From assembly GCA_022836615.1 (NCBI GenBank), contig MU405231.1:186001-250000 (forward strand): a stretch of DNA of 64,000 nt. Direction: 5' to 3'. The notes beneath the pieces are model-generated. The model saw nothing but the letters and a program-made list of their open reading frames with translations. It searched no databases and was not told where the DNA came from. This document shows positions 24,301 to 34,754 of the stretch, piece after piece. The position numbers and the translations under genes were made by a program. Source of the DNA: Annulohypoxylon bovei var. microspora (Eukaryota; Ascomycota; Sordariomycetes; Xylariales; Hypoxylaceae). Position 1 is the first letter of the stretch, and every line of letters begins with the position of its first letter.

Positions 24301-25859
24301 CGCGCCGGGTCGTTTCTTTCCTTTCGCGACTCCATTCATTGTCGCAATGTCCTTAAGCTGTGCCGAGTACTGGAAATTGATATAATCCTGCATATCTTGA
24401 AGCTCCTCCATCGTGATGGCTCGACTGAGCATCTCGGGGATCATGTCATCTTCCATACGTGCAACCGCCTTCAGATTATCATAAGTCTTTTCAAGTACGC
24501 TTCGCTTCTCGAACAAGGATCGATATTTGATATCTAGTTCGTGGATACGCCAAAGATCATCCTGTGTGAGCAGCTTCTCCGCCTCGATAATGTATTCAGG
24601 TGCTTCAGGATCATTGCGATGCTCGGGATTCCTGACTTTGCGGGCGTCGATGAGGTAATCCTTGCGGTGCTGGAAGATATATGGTACTTCGAGACCCTCG
24701 AGAACGAAGTATTCGAGCACCTTGCCAACGGACTTCTGAAAAGGACCGTGCATGTCGCTAGAAAGTTGCTTCTTCGGCCACATTAAATCCGCGATCCACT
24801 GCATTTCTTCCTTCAACTGTTCGCCCTGGATACTAAAGTGTTCGAAAGGTTTACGGTCGAGTTGGAATCGTTCGGGTTCGTCTGTGAAACGAATGGCGTT
24901 GTCCTCATCAGTGAGAAGCTTCTCTGCCAACTGCGAGGGCTCAAAAACATCCTTGAGCTCGAGAGTTTGCTGCTCTCTCTGTCGTTCGTCCTCCTCCTCT
25001 TCTTCATCTAAAGCCCATTGGTAGTCTTCTCCATTTCCGAAGATGGCTTCCATATCTTCTAAGGCGTCTTTATCAAGCCCAGCGCGGTCGACAATTCGTC
25101 CAGCTATACCCTTGTCCCGCGGACGAGCAACCTCCATATCTTCCATCTGGCGCTGGCGCTCATCTTCATCCTCGGGGTCATCTTCTATGATGAAGTCGGC
25201 GAATTCGTCGGCGGCAGCGCGGTGACTGGGCCGCGCGTATGGTCGATCGTCAGCGGGTTCGTCATCTTCGTCGGAAAATATGTCATCAAGGGTGCGTCGT
25301 TCATTTCCACGAACATCTTCATCGCGGTGGCCACGCTTAAGCCTCTTATATCCCTATTTGGATGTTAGAAAAGGAGAATTATGCCCAGAGTAGCGATAAG
25401 TCGTACCTGTGATGGTTGCTTGCGTTCAGGGGCATTCTCGCCGATCAGGTCAAGATCTTCGGCGTCCAACAGAGCTTCTTCCTCACGCTCCTGTCGTCGC
25501 TTGCGCTTTCGCCGCTTGCGTCGCTCATCCTCATCCTCGACCATATCTTCGTCTTCATCATCTTCGTCGACGATGAAGCCTTCGCGGATCTATTAGAGAA
25601 CACATGATTAGCAATTGAAAATACATACTAATATTTACGATGACGGATAGGATGAAGTATGTGAGGAAATATGAGGTACCTTTCGGGCTTCTTCTTCATC
25701 GTCATCGTCATCATCTTCCTCGCTCGAATCATCCATGTCCTGATCTCGGGTTCGGGTTCTCTCTCGAGCTTCGCCGGTCTCCTCGTCGAATGATTCATCA
25801 TCTTCTTCATCATCCACATCAGCCTCCCCCGAAATCAAATCTCTCATAGAGGTACTCAT
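21398..25859 (-). CDS. SPT6: Transcription elongation factor Spt6
   Basis: A 1418-residue histone chaperone and elongation factor that travels with RNA polymerase II. Four exons: 25859-25680, 25589-25407, 25353-21720 and 21657-21398; introns 90, 53 and 62 bp. The N-terminal 120 residues are strongly acidic (runs of Asp/Glu) and followed by a basic KRRKRRQ patch, the usual nucleosome- and Spn1-binding region. The middle contains the Tex-like helix-turn-helix, YqgF-like and HhH parts (for example PYIAGLGPRKATSVIKAIN near residue 870-900) and an S1-type RNA-binding segment. The C-terminus holds the tandem SH2 domains (around GDVVIRPSSKG onward), completed by the last exon that begins EKWLTSYSDANPNR. 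Length and domain order match the family. The gene is essential or nearly so in yeasts and ordinary here. Confidence 0.96.
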
Positions 25860-27970
25860 ATTGGCGAGGCGCGCGGTAGAATAGAAAGAGGTACGGTTCT
25901 ACATTCAACAGGCGAGAAGGAAAGTTGAGTTGCGCGACGTTGAATTGTTGTGATTCGTAGGAGATTGTAGAATTGAAATAATTCTATCGCCTAAATTCGG
26001 ACTGTGGATGTAGCAGTTAATGGAAAGGTGGGAAGATGAGAAAGGTGAAAGGAAAGATAGAAAAATTGAGAAGAGGTCAAAGGTTCAGATTCCCTTAGCC
26101 TTGGGAAGCTACCTAGTCAGCTAGCAGTGGAAAGTTAAGAATTTTGAATCGCGTTAAACAGTATTAGCCAGCCTCGCGATTGGGTTGGTTGCTAGGGGGT
26201 TCTTGCCTCTCAGCTACTTATGTAAGCCGGAGTTTAGCCGCACAGGTTGAATCCATGATGTACCCAGGTACCTAAATATTTCTATGTCATAAGCACGTGC
26301 AAACATTGGTGAAAGAGACAGACATGGTACAATATCAGAATGTTCTTACTTCCGCCCCCCCCAAGACTTCTAACAACTACTACCTACCTACATAGAACAT
26401 CATATTTTAAGACACCCTAAAAGGATACCTAGAAGCCCCCAATGATGCTGCATGACTGCCTAGCTGCCGGTGCTACGTACATGGATTCTTTTAGATCGAC
26501 ACGTTCCGCCGAGCCGCGTTATATGCGTATGGTTATATGTACCGAGATATCGATATAACTATGGGAGCTAAAATACTTAGGTAGGTAGGAGGTGAGTAGG
26601 GAGTAAATACCTATGATGTCGGTCGAAGCCAGCCCCTTGGCCAATCATAGCTAGCACTTATCATGATACACCAGAATCGTCTGCAAGACTCCAACTCTAA
26701 ACAGGCAGGGGCTAATATCAAATCTGGAGCTTCAGGGGGGATCAATAGATATGTATGTATGTGCTTCGAGCCAGGAGGATGCATTAGCCCCCTAAATATT
26801 TCGTATAGGATAAATGAAAAAGATGCCTATTTGTTACTTACATACTTCAATGTTGCTAAAGAGTCTTATCAGGCGAACATGTAGTGATGTAGGGGGGGCA
26901 GATGTATGTAACTATGCTGGGTATGTGGGATAAAAAGGGGGGAGGGGTAGCTAGAAGACATGTAAAACTTATAGCAGTTGCAAATACACAGTTACGTCCA
27001 ATATTTTTTAACATCATTGATGAAGTTTGAGCTATAACTAAGTAGGTAGGTACTTGCATGAGTAACGATTTACTAAAGCTAAGCTATTAGCGGAAACATG
27101 AAAAGCTCGCGACCAAATCGTAACTAACTTTGTTCACTCTTCCACTTATATCGCGTCTGTAAACGCTTTGAACCAGGCATAACGATGTCGTTTCATGTCT
27201 CGAAAACCCCCATGTAGCTTCATCCCTCTTCCGCTCTGTCTCTTCCCAATACACGGTAGTACTTCCACTCCTGTGCTAGCAGTTAGACAAACGTTTGCCA
27301 CTTCTGCGATCCATTCCTTCAAATCCAAGACACTTCTCGGGTTATATCACGACTCCTCCTACATCACTTTATTTCCTACTGCCCTCGTTCTGAAGTGATT
27401 TAATTTCAATATTGTCCGCAGCTTCTTGTGCTATATGCAACTGTCAACCAGAAATCAAAAACCAATCACATTAGCTTGTTGGTAAGCTTTAACCGCATAT
27501 AGATTCTATTGATTTTACTGCATACTACATCTGCATGTAAGAAGAGACGAAATCAAACTCTCGGCCGACTTATAACCAAACTTATCTTGTCGGACATAAA
27601 TTGACTTCATTGTGGCTCCGTACTGCGGGATCATAACGCTCGAGCTTTCACTTGTTAACTTGATAGGTGAGTGTTTTAGTTTTTAGTAACTCTTATCCCA
27701 CATTGCCCGCATTCTTTCTTTTTTTTCTCTTTTTAAGGGGGGCTATTCTGTCACTGTCTATCTGTACATTCAGATATTCATTCCACTCCCTTTTCACACT
27801 TTGACTTAGCCAAGTTGGCACAATACATATTTACGAAGAGACGAATCACGACCTCATTGGTAGAAATATTAGCAAACTTGATCCAATCGAGATTGTTTCC
27901 ATCCTCTCAACTCTTTCTCGATACGGATCCGTACCTAACCAAAAGTTCAAACTTAACCAATTACAATTTA

Positions 27971-28042
27971 TTACACCCTTTACATCCTTTACATCCTTTA
28001 CACCCTTTGCACCATATGTACACCATATGTACATTATATGTA
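27971..28042. repeat. Two adjacent tandem arrays (9-bp and 11-bp units)
   Basis: Five 9-bp units of the form TTACAYCCT run from 27971 to about 28015. Three 11-bp units of the form CACCATATGTA then run from 28010 to 28042. Both are read directly from the sequence. Confidence 0.85.
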
Positions 28043-28183
28043 CATACGCTAGGATTATTGCATAAAGTACTTGCGGTGTACGACTGTTACCCCGATTATT
28101 CTATTACCAATTGAATTGTTTGAAGTCTATCGGGTCTATCCCAAGGGGTGCCGGGGGTCCCACCACCTAGAACTAAAGCCCCC

Positions 28184-28272
28184 CAGTTAAGCCAGTTAAG
28201 CCAGTTAACGACTAACGACTATTGCTTTACTACATCCATACTCCTGCATCCTCCTGCATCTTCCTGCACTTC
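28184..28272. repeat. Further 9-bp tandem repeats upstream of the MAPKK
   Basis: Three units of CCAGTTAAG lie near 28183-28209, followed by ACGACTA twice. Three units of the form TCCTGCATC lie near 28239-28270. They share a 9-bp period with the array near 27971 but have different sequences. Confidence 0.75.
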
Positions 28273-28593
28273 TCTTCCACAACCTCTACCCGACCATTTA
28301 ATTTACTAGGTACTGAACCAAAACAGTTGGCGGCTTTTTATAGTCGTTACGTACCTACCTATAAACCCTCCTCGGTATATCGCACAATAAGCGCATGGTT
28401 GTACGATTGTCACTATCGCTTCTCTTGTAGAAACAGACACGAGTTTCTTCGTCGAAGTCTAAAGCAATCCCATTTTCCGATTTCGAACCTGCATCATTCC
28501 GGGGTCCGTGAGGGGCATAGACCTAACACGAGATAGAGAGAGAGAGAAAGAGAGATTTTCAACGACCAGACGCCACGGGACCAACAACTCAAG

Positions 28594-28611
28594 TAAAAAA
28601 AAAAAAAAAAA
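28594..28611 (+). repeat. Poly(A) tract in the MAPKK upstream region
   Basis: An uninterrupted run of about 18 A, roughly 170 bases before the kinase start codon. A tract of this kind may exclude nucleosomes from a promoter; that role is inference. Confidence 0.6.
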
Positions 28612-28779
28612 ACAATACGTAGGCGCCTTACTGGTGGGCATGCAAATAGTCTTCCTATATCCGATCCGCGCCGGCTTCAGACTATTTTAAAAGCATCCTG
28701 CAGAGTGTGCAAGTCCCAGTTTCTCGATCTCGAATCCTAGACATTTTCCGAGTACCTGCAGGATTGCCAATTGCCCATC

Positions 28780-30505
28780 ATGACCGACGCATTCGCCCCG
28801 CGCTCGATGAAGCGCAAGAACGTCAAGGGGCTAGCTCTGACCCCCGCCGCCCCGAAGCCATCACCATCATCGAATAACAACGATCAGCAAGCCGGTTGGG
28901 GTTTCGGTGGATCGAGAGCTGAGGAGGTAGGCCAAGAGGCTCAGCTTGAGATCGGAATAGAATTCAACCTAGACCTTCGACAGGAAGATATTGAGATCGT
29001 AAAAGAGCTCGGTTCGGGAAATGGAGGTACTGTCAGTAAGGTGAAGCATCTACCTACCGGAACTACGATGGCTCGAAAGGTAATGATTTAGATCGACATG
29101 TCTCAGGTTTCACGACTAATTATACATAACTTAGGTCATCCACGTCGAGGCCAAGAAAGAGTTGCGGAAGCGAATTGTGCGCGAACTTCAGATTATGCAC
29201 GGATGTCACTCCGACTACATCGTCACTTTCTACGGCGCTTTCCTAAATGACCATAACGATGTAATAATGTGCATGGAGTATATGGACGTTGGGTAAGTAG
29301 AATCGGGGGAAGGCCCGGGAAAAGATGCGAACCTAACAAGAGCGCAATAGGTCTCTCGATAGGGTCTCACGCCATTTCGGTCCGATCCGTGTCGATGTGC
29401 TTGGCAAGATCGCGGAAGCGACACTAGGTGGCTTAACTTATCTATACTCGAAGCTACACATCATGCACCGAGATATCAAGCCCTCCAATATTCTCGTAAA
29501 TTCTAGAGGCCATATCAAACTTTGCGATTTTGGTGTCTCGGGAGAGCTCGTCAACTCTATCGCCGACACCTTTGTCGGTACCTCTACCTACATGGCCCCT
29601 GAGAGGATCCAGGGTGAGAAGTATACGGTTAAGTCCGATGTGTGGAGTTTTGGTCTCAGCATAATGGAGCTGGCTATTGGCAAGTTCCCTTTCGCAAGTG
29701 AGCAGCTATCGGATGGAGATGGCGCGCCTGCCGGTATCTTGGACCTTCTTCAGCAGATCGTGCATGAGCCGGCCCCAAAACTTCCAAAAAGTGATGCTTT
29801 CCCGTCGATCCTGGAAGACATGGTTCAGAAATGCTTGTCGAAGATACCTGACGAGCGCCCGACACCTCAGGAACTCTGGGTAAGCAAGGATTCCCCAATA
29901 AGAAAACGACAAAAGTTGCTAATAATACACAGGACCGAGACCCGTTTGTTCAAGCAGCAAAACGGACACCTGTAGATTTGAGGGATTGGGCTGTCGGGCT
30001 TATGGAGAAGGATAACCGCAAATCTCATTTAGTCCCTCAACTTTCGCCAGCTACTCGGGACCTTTTACGATCTAGCGAATCCCCCACCTATCAAAATGAC
30101 CACAATGCTGCTTATACCCCAACCTCTGGCGAGATTCCGATCGCAGGCGCCATTGCTTCGCCAAGAGAACCAGGTCACGCGCAAAACCGGTCACCCACAA
30201 GAAACGGTGTAGGAAGCCTAGGCCGCGCAGCTGGTACTATCGTACATCCAGGACTTGGCCAACGAGCAGCAACATCTGGGTCGATCCCTAAGATCACAAC
30301 CGCGGACCTCTCTCAGCCGGCCAGTGCCAGTTTAGGAACATCATTCACTCTGCCCGTCAGGCCCGCACCCCCCGGTGGACCACTACCCCCTCCTCCCCCG
30401 AGAAAGGAGACGCCAGATGAGCAGCGGAGAGAGAGCAGGCGACAGGCAACGTTCGGCGTCCCACCAAATGGTGCCTACGGGAACGCGGGATATCCATCAC
30501 GATAA
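28780..30505 (+). CDS. STE7: MAP kinase kinase, Ste7/Mek2 type
   Basis: A 519-residue dual-specificity kinase of the pheromone/filamentous-growth cascade (MAPKKK Ste11 to Ste7 to Fus3/Kss1-type MAPK; Mst7 in rice blast, MEK-2 in Neurospora). Exons: 28780-29079, 29135-29292, 29351-29879, 29933-30505; introns 55, 58 and 53 bp. The start MTDAFAPRSMKRKNVKGLAL is the conserved opening of fungal orthologues. The P-loop is GSGNGGTV (78-85), ATP lysine K100, catalytic HRDIKPSN (D194), DFG D212, activation-loop sites S222 and T226 in NSIADTF, and APE at 235-237. After the kinase domain is a low-complexity tail with a polyproline run (GGPLPPPPPRK), a possible SH3-binding site. In related fungi this kinase is needed for mating, appressoria or invasive growth; that role here is inferred from family. 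Confidence 0.95.
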
Positions 30506-31227
30506 ATAGGCTCTACGTTTCACACTGATCATGATGACCATTTTGTCACCGCATACGCCATGACGGACCCTCTAATTTTGAGCACGTTGGTTCTAGTCAT
30601 ACTAGCGAACATCGACGGCCAGCGCCCACACTGCTTGGCGTAACGTCACGTCGAACTTTTTGCCCCGGATATATTTAGCCTTGCATCTCCCACACGCTCC
30701 CGCGGCGGCATACCTTTGGTAGAGAGAACATATCAGACGTTACTTTGGGGGGGAGGGGGGAGAGGACATATGGGAACTGAAAAGAGCGATCTTGAGCGAG
30801 AGGAGAGAATTACAACCGTTAGCTAACGACTCGTAGTTGGCGATTTGATATCATCTTCGTCGGACTAGGTACAAATGTAACAAGACTCCGCATGAAAATG
30901 CTCGAGATGATTATGGGCGTGATTGCATGGGTGACATTTGATTCATACTCGTGATAGAGATCTATGTGCCGTATTATTGCATTGACTGGGCAGAAAAGTG
31001 AACAGTTCAGATGAACTACGAATTCATAGGAAGTATCCCAACTTTGGCGAATCAACGGAGGTAGACTAGCTGCAGAAAGAGACTTGCAGGTTGAGTCTGT
31101 AGATGGTTGTAGTATATTCTATCGATCTCCACATCCCATATGCATAAAAATACAGCAGTGAGCTAATTTTACCGCTTCTAGGGCTATCTATATGTATGCC
31201 ACCCCTTTTCTCGGGATTCTTAAGCTA
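30506..31227. other. Intergenic, 0.7 kb, convergent 3' ends
   Basis: 3' flanks of the MAPKK (plus) and the HAD phosphatase (minus). A G-rich run (GGGGGGGAGGGGGGAG) lies near 30745. No gene seen. Confidence 0.6.
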
Positions 31228-32498
31228 TCACGATATTTCTCTCCCCACAAAACCGTGGTCCAATACGTGGACCAGCTCGTCCAGCCGGTCGATCACCAAA
31301 TCTGTGTGCTCGTGGTCGGCGAGGTGGCGGTTGACGTCGTTGACGAGCAGCACGGTAGCCGCGCCTGCGCGCCGCCCCGCCGTCATGTCGTCGATAGAAT
31401 CGCCGACCACTTTGGCAACGTTAGCACCTCCTAGGTAGATAATTACTTTTTCTGTATGATATGCCGAGGGTGGCAAAACTTCTTAGCTAGCTTGAGAGGA
31501 AATTCTCGCTTCTAGATGGGCTAAGGGCTAATGTAAAAAGGAGGAAAGGAAAAAATATTGTGGAATGAGGGTAACATACTAATCAGCCCCGAAGCATCGC
31601 CAACCTCGTGCCTGCCCACCGCGCCCTGCTTCTCAGCCTCCCCACTCCGCACGCTCTCCTCGCGCACAACCTCTCTCACAACGCTCTCGTCCCTCGGGCC
31701 CTCGACCCGCCTCGTGAGGCCCCAGCTGCGGGCGATGAACAGCAGGCCGGCGGGGTCGGGCTTCGGGGGGCGGAAGTCGCGGGTGACGACGGGGTGGAAG
31801 ACGCTGCCGGCGAGGAACTTGGTCAGCAGGTGGGCGACGGGCTGCTCGAAGTTGCGCGTGCAGATGCCCTTGCGCACCCCGCGCCCGTCCAGGTACGCCA
31901 TCAGCTCCGCGAGCCCCGGCTGCGCTTCCTGCTGCGCCATCGACTGCCGCTCGATCGCGCGGATCGACTCCATAGCTGATTCTTGTTGCGTGGGCGAGGG
32001 CAGCGAGTAGATGTGCTCCAGGATGTCGATGCTCTTGGGGATGCCGAGGACGGACCGCATCTGTGTGAACATGTGGTTTTGCGGTTGGCTGGGGGGCTGT
32101 TAGTTAGCCGGTTCTGTGGAGGGGATAGGGGGAGGAGTCTGGTGGCAGATTTTTTGGTGTCTGAGAATTTATATAAACAGCCTTGATGAGATTCGGCCTT
32201 TGGCAGCTCTCGATAGACTACATGAAGTGATACCCTCAAAACACCCGTACAAATGAAGACTCTTATCATGAGACTCTTATAAATCGGGATACTTCCACTG
32301 CTAGTTTCATAAACTGGCCAAGACATATTCTCTTCTTTCTCATTATAGGAGTATGTGTTCGTTTTATGGCTTCTTTTACACTTACCAAAGTGTTCCATCA
32401 ACATCAAATATGACTCCATGCAATACGGGCAAGTCATGATGTTCTCCGGCCGTTACCTCCTTAAGTGGCGCAAAGCGCCTCGGACGTACTTGAGTCAT
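31228..32498 (-). CDS. HAD-superfamily phosphatase/hydrolase
   Basis: A 267-residue haloacid-dehalogenase-like hydrolase in three exons: 32498-32386, 32088-31580 and 31409-31228. All four HAD motifs are present. Motif I is FDVDGTL (nucleophile D32, D34), motif II is the T of GICTRNF, motif III is the K of FRPPKPDP, and motif IV is VGDSIDD, which is joined across the second intron by an AAAG acceptor. This arrangement with an alpha-helical cap between motifs I and II suggests a small-molecule phosphatase (phosphoglycolate-phosphatase-like group); the substrate is unknown. The introns, 297 and 170 bp, are long for this genome. The exon content is supported by the motifs, and CTAAC branch sites precede both acceptors. 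It is divergent from the coiled-coil gene and shares a 485-bp promoter region. Confidence 0.9.
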
Positions 32499-32983
32499 GG
32501 TGGAGAGGAACCTGCGCATGATAAGCTTCAAAAACAATAGAAATGAGAAATATTCATTACGAACACTTCAGTCTCAAACGAGAGGAGATGGTGTTCTCAT
32601 TAAATACAATATCAAGGAAACTAGGAGTCATTTTAAGTTTACACCGATTTAGCTGGTGTAGCTCCGTTGATTCATAAACGGTACTTGGCGAGATGTACCC
32701 TTCCGGAGTAGGAGGAGGAAATGTGGCTCGTGCACACGAGGACGTTAGCGCCTTATTCAACAGCTCCACGGCCCTGAAGCTTGTTCTTCTGGACACCTAA
32801 GCTCCAGTTATCCCTCGTTAACATATTGGACTGCAAGAGCTACTCGTCGAAGGACTATTAATAAACTCCGCAACTTCAGTTCACATTTTATGCTTATTTA
32901 CTCATAAACTACTCATATCCCACTCATCATTCAATATCGGACACACCTCAATTCTTTAGAATACCTCCGTAAGCCAAACCAAA
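32499..32983. other. Divergent promoter region, 485 bp
   Basis: Between the HAD phosphatase and the coiled-coil gene. A 79-codon minus-strand frame at 32557-32796 has no support. No other structure seen. Confidence 0.6.
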
Positions 32984-34754
32984 ATGGCTGACGACGCAAA
33001 GGCTGAGGCAGCTAAAAAGCTAGCTGAGAACAAGAAAAAGGTACAAGCTGATTCTGCGTGTATAGAGCTTCCCATAGTCTCTAATTTGGTACTAAATGTG
33101 AAGTTCTATAGTTCGAGGAGAGGAGGAAGAAGATGAAGAAGGGAGGCGGTTCGAAACAAGAAAAAGACAAGGACAAGGAAGAAGCTTCCGCTGCCGATCC
33201 AAAACCCGAAGCGACCACCGCCGACGAGCCAGCTATCGAGGATGCGTCTCCGGAGCCGTCAACCTCTCCCTCAGCCCAAAACACGGCTACCCTTTCGCAG
33301 CAGTCGAAGCTCCGCTCGTCGTCCTTCCGTCAAGGGACTGTATCGCCGACCGGGTTCCCCTTAAGTCCCGAAGGCGAGACGGCGCCTGACATCTATCGCA
33401 AACAAGTAGCGCGCATAGAGGATCTAGAGAAAGAGAACAAGAGACTCGCTAAAGAGGCCGGCGACTCGGAAAAGCGATGGCAGAAGGCAGAGGAAGAGTT
33501 GGCCGATCTACGGGAAGCCGACAGGGACGGTTCGGACAGTCAAGTCGAGAAGCTAGTACGGAAAGCCTCTTAGCAACTAATTATCACCTACCTTACGAAA
33601 TATATTAACTATCCTCGCAGAAATCCGAGATCGCAGCCCTCCAGCGCCAGAACTCGCAACTCCAAACCGCAACCTCGAAGCGACACGGCTCGTCACCTTC
33701 CGTCTCTCTATCCTCGTCTGCCGGGGAACTGCAAGCCCAGCTCGCATCGAAATCCGTCACCATCGAGACCATGGAACTCGAGATCTCGCGTCTGCGCGCC
33801 CAAGCCGAGCGGCAAGCTACCGCTGGCGGCACCGACCGCGAGCAGATTAACGCTCTGGAGGAGAAGCTCGCGCGCGCCGAGCAGGCGGCTATGAAAGCGC
33901 AGCGCGAGCTCGGGGACCTGAAACGCAACCTCGAGCGAACGACCGAGCGCGCCGTCAAAGAGGGCAGCGAGCGCACGAGCGCCGAGACCAAGTTGCGCAG
34001 CCTCGAGCGCGAGGTCGAGAAACTCCAGGCAGAGAAGAGCGAGCTGGAGAAGAAGGTAGACGCCCTCGAGAAGAAAGTCACGGCCCTGGGCACCCTACAC
34101 AAGGAGAACGACAGCCGGTCGCAGGCCCTGCGGAAGGACAAGGAGCGCGCGGAGAAAGAGGCGCAGGACACGAAGTCCAAGATCGAGAAGCTAGAGACGG
34201 AGAACACGCGCCTAAGGAAGAAGGACGCGGCGGAGGGCGGAGGCGATGACGACGGCGTGGACGAGCTCGAGGACGAGGAGAGGCAGCGCATGGAGAAGAA
34301 GATCCGCGACCTCGAGAGCGAGGTGTACGACCTGCGCCGCGGCATCTGGCACCAGCGACGCAGGGAGATGGAGCCCGGCGCCGACGACGGCGGCGCACTA
34401 AGCCCCAGCGGCGGGTTCACGAACATCGACCTCGGCGCGCCGGGCTCCGCCCGCAAGACCAGCGCCAGGGCCGGCGGCTTCGGCGACTTCTTCGCGAGCG
34501 GCATCAACGCGCTGACGGGCGCGGCGCCCGCCGACGAGAAGCCGGCGGACGACGGGCTCCTCCTCGACGACGACGACCTCGAGTTCGACGAGGAGGCCTT
34601 CCGCCGCGCGCAGGAGGAGGACGCGAAGAAGCGGCTCGAGAGGATCAAGGAGCTCAAGAGAGGCCTGAAGAACTGGGAGGGCTGGAGGCTGGACCTCGTG
34701 GATGTGAGGAGGGGCGGCGGCGGGTTTGGCGCTGGTGAGGTTTTTGAGGTTTAA
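32984..34754 (+). CDS. Coiled-coil protein (fungal 'M protein repeat' type)
   Basis: A 544-residue protein in three exons: 32984-33040, 33112-33555 and 33621-34754; introns 71 and 65 bp. It starts MADDAKAEAAKKLAENKKK, passes through a Lys/Glu-rich and a Ser/Pro-rich linker (residues about 20-110), then long heptad-rich coiled coils from about 120 to 440, such as IEDLEKENKRLAKEAG and LERTTERAVKEGSERTSAE. The C-terminal 100 residues are glycine/aspartate-rich with a conserved-looking GGFGDFFASGINALTG segment followed by DDLEFDEEAFRRAQEED. Fungal databases often label such proteins 'M protein repeat'; the true function is not known and a golgin- or tether-like scaffold is only a guess. The GC-rich third exon produces a 350-codon antisense frame, which is an artefact. 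Confidence 0.85.

Larger units (their letters stand above)
25860..28779. other. Intergenic, 2.9 kb, divergent promoter with tandem repeats
   Basis: Lies between SPT6 (minus) and the MAPKK (plus). The SPT6 side is unremarkable. The half next to the MAPKK has several short tandem repeats (listed separately), a T-rich stretch near 27720-27735 and an A-tract near 28594-28611. Frames of 60-104 codons here look non-coding. The length would suit a long promoter and 5' leader for the kinase. Confidence 0.55.

Noticed and set aside
27971..28272. CRISPR-like or centromeric array
   Set aside because: Units are directly adjacent with no spacers, only three to five copies each, in a eukaryotic genome.
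28771..28779. MAPKK start three codons upstream
   Set aside because: The upstream codon is TTG; the first ATG is at 28780 and gives the conserved MTDAFAPRS opening.
33605..34657. 350-codon open frame on the minus strand
   Set aside because: It is antisense to the third exon of the coiled-coil gene and its Ser/Arg-rich composition is the complement of Glu/Lys/Asp-rich coding sequence.
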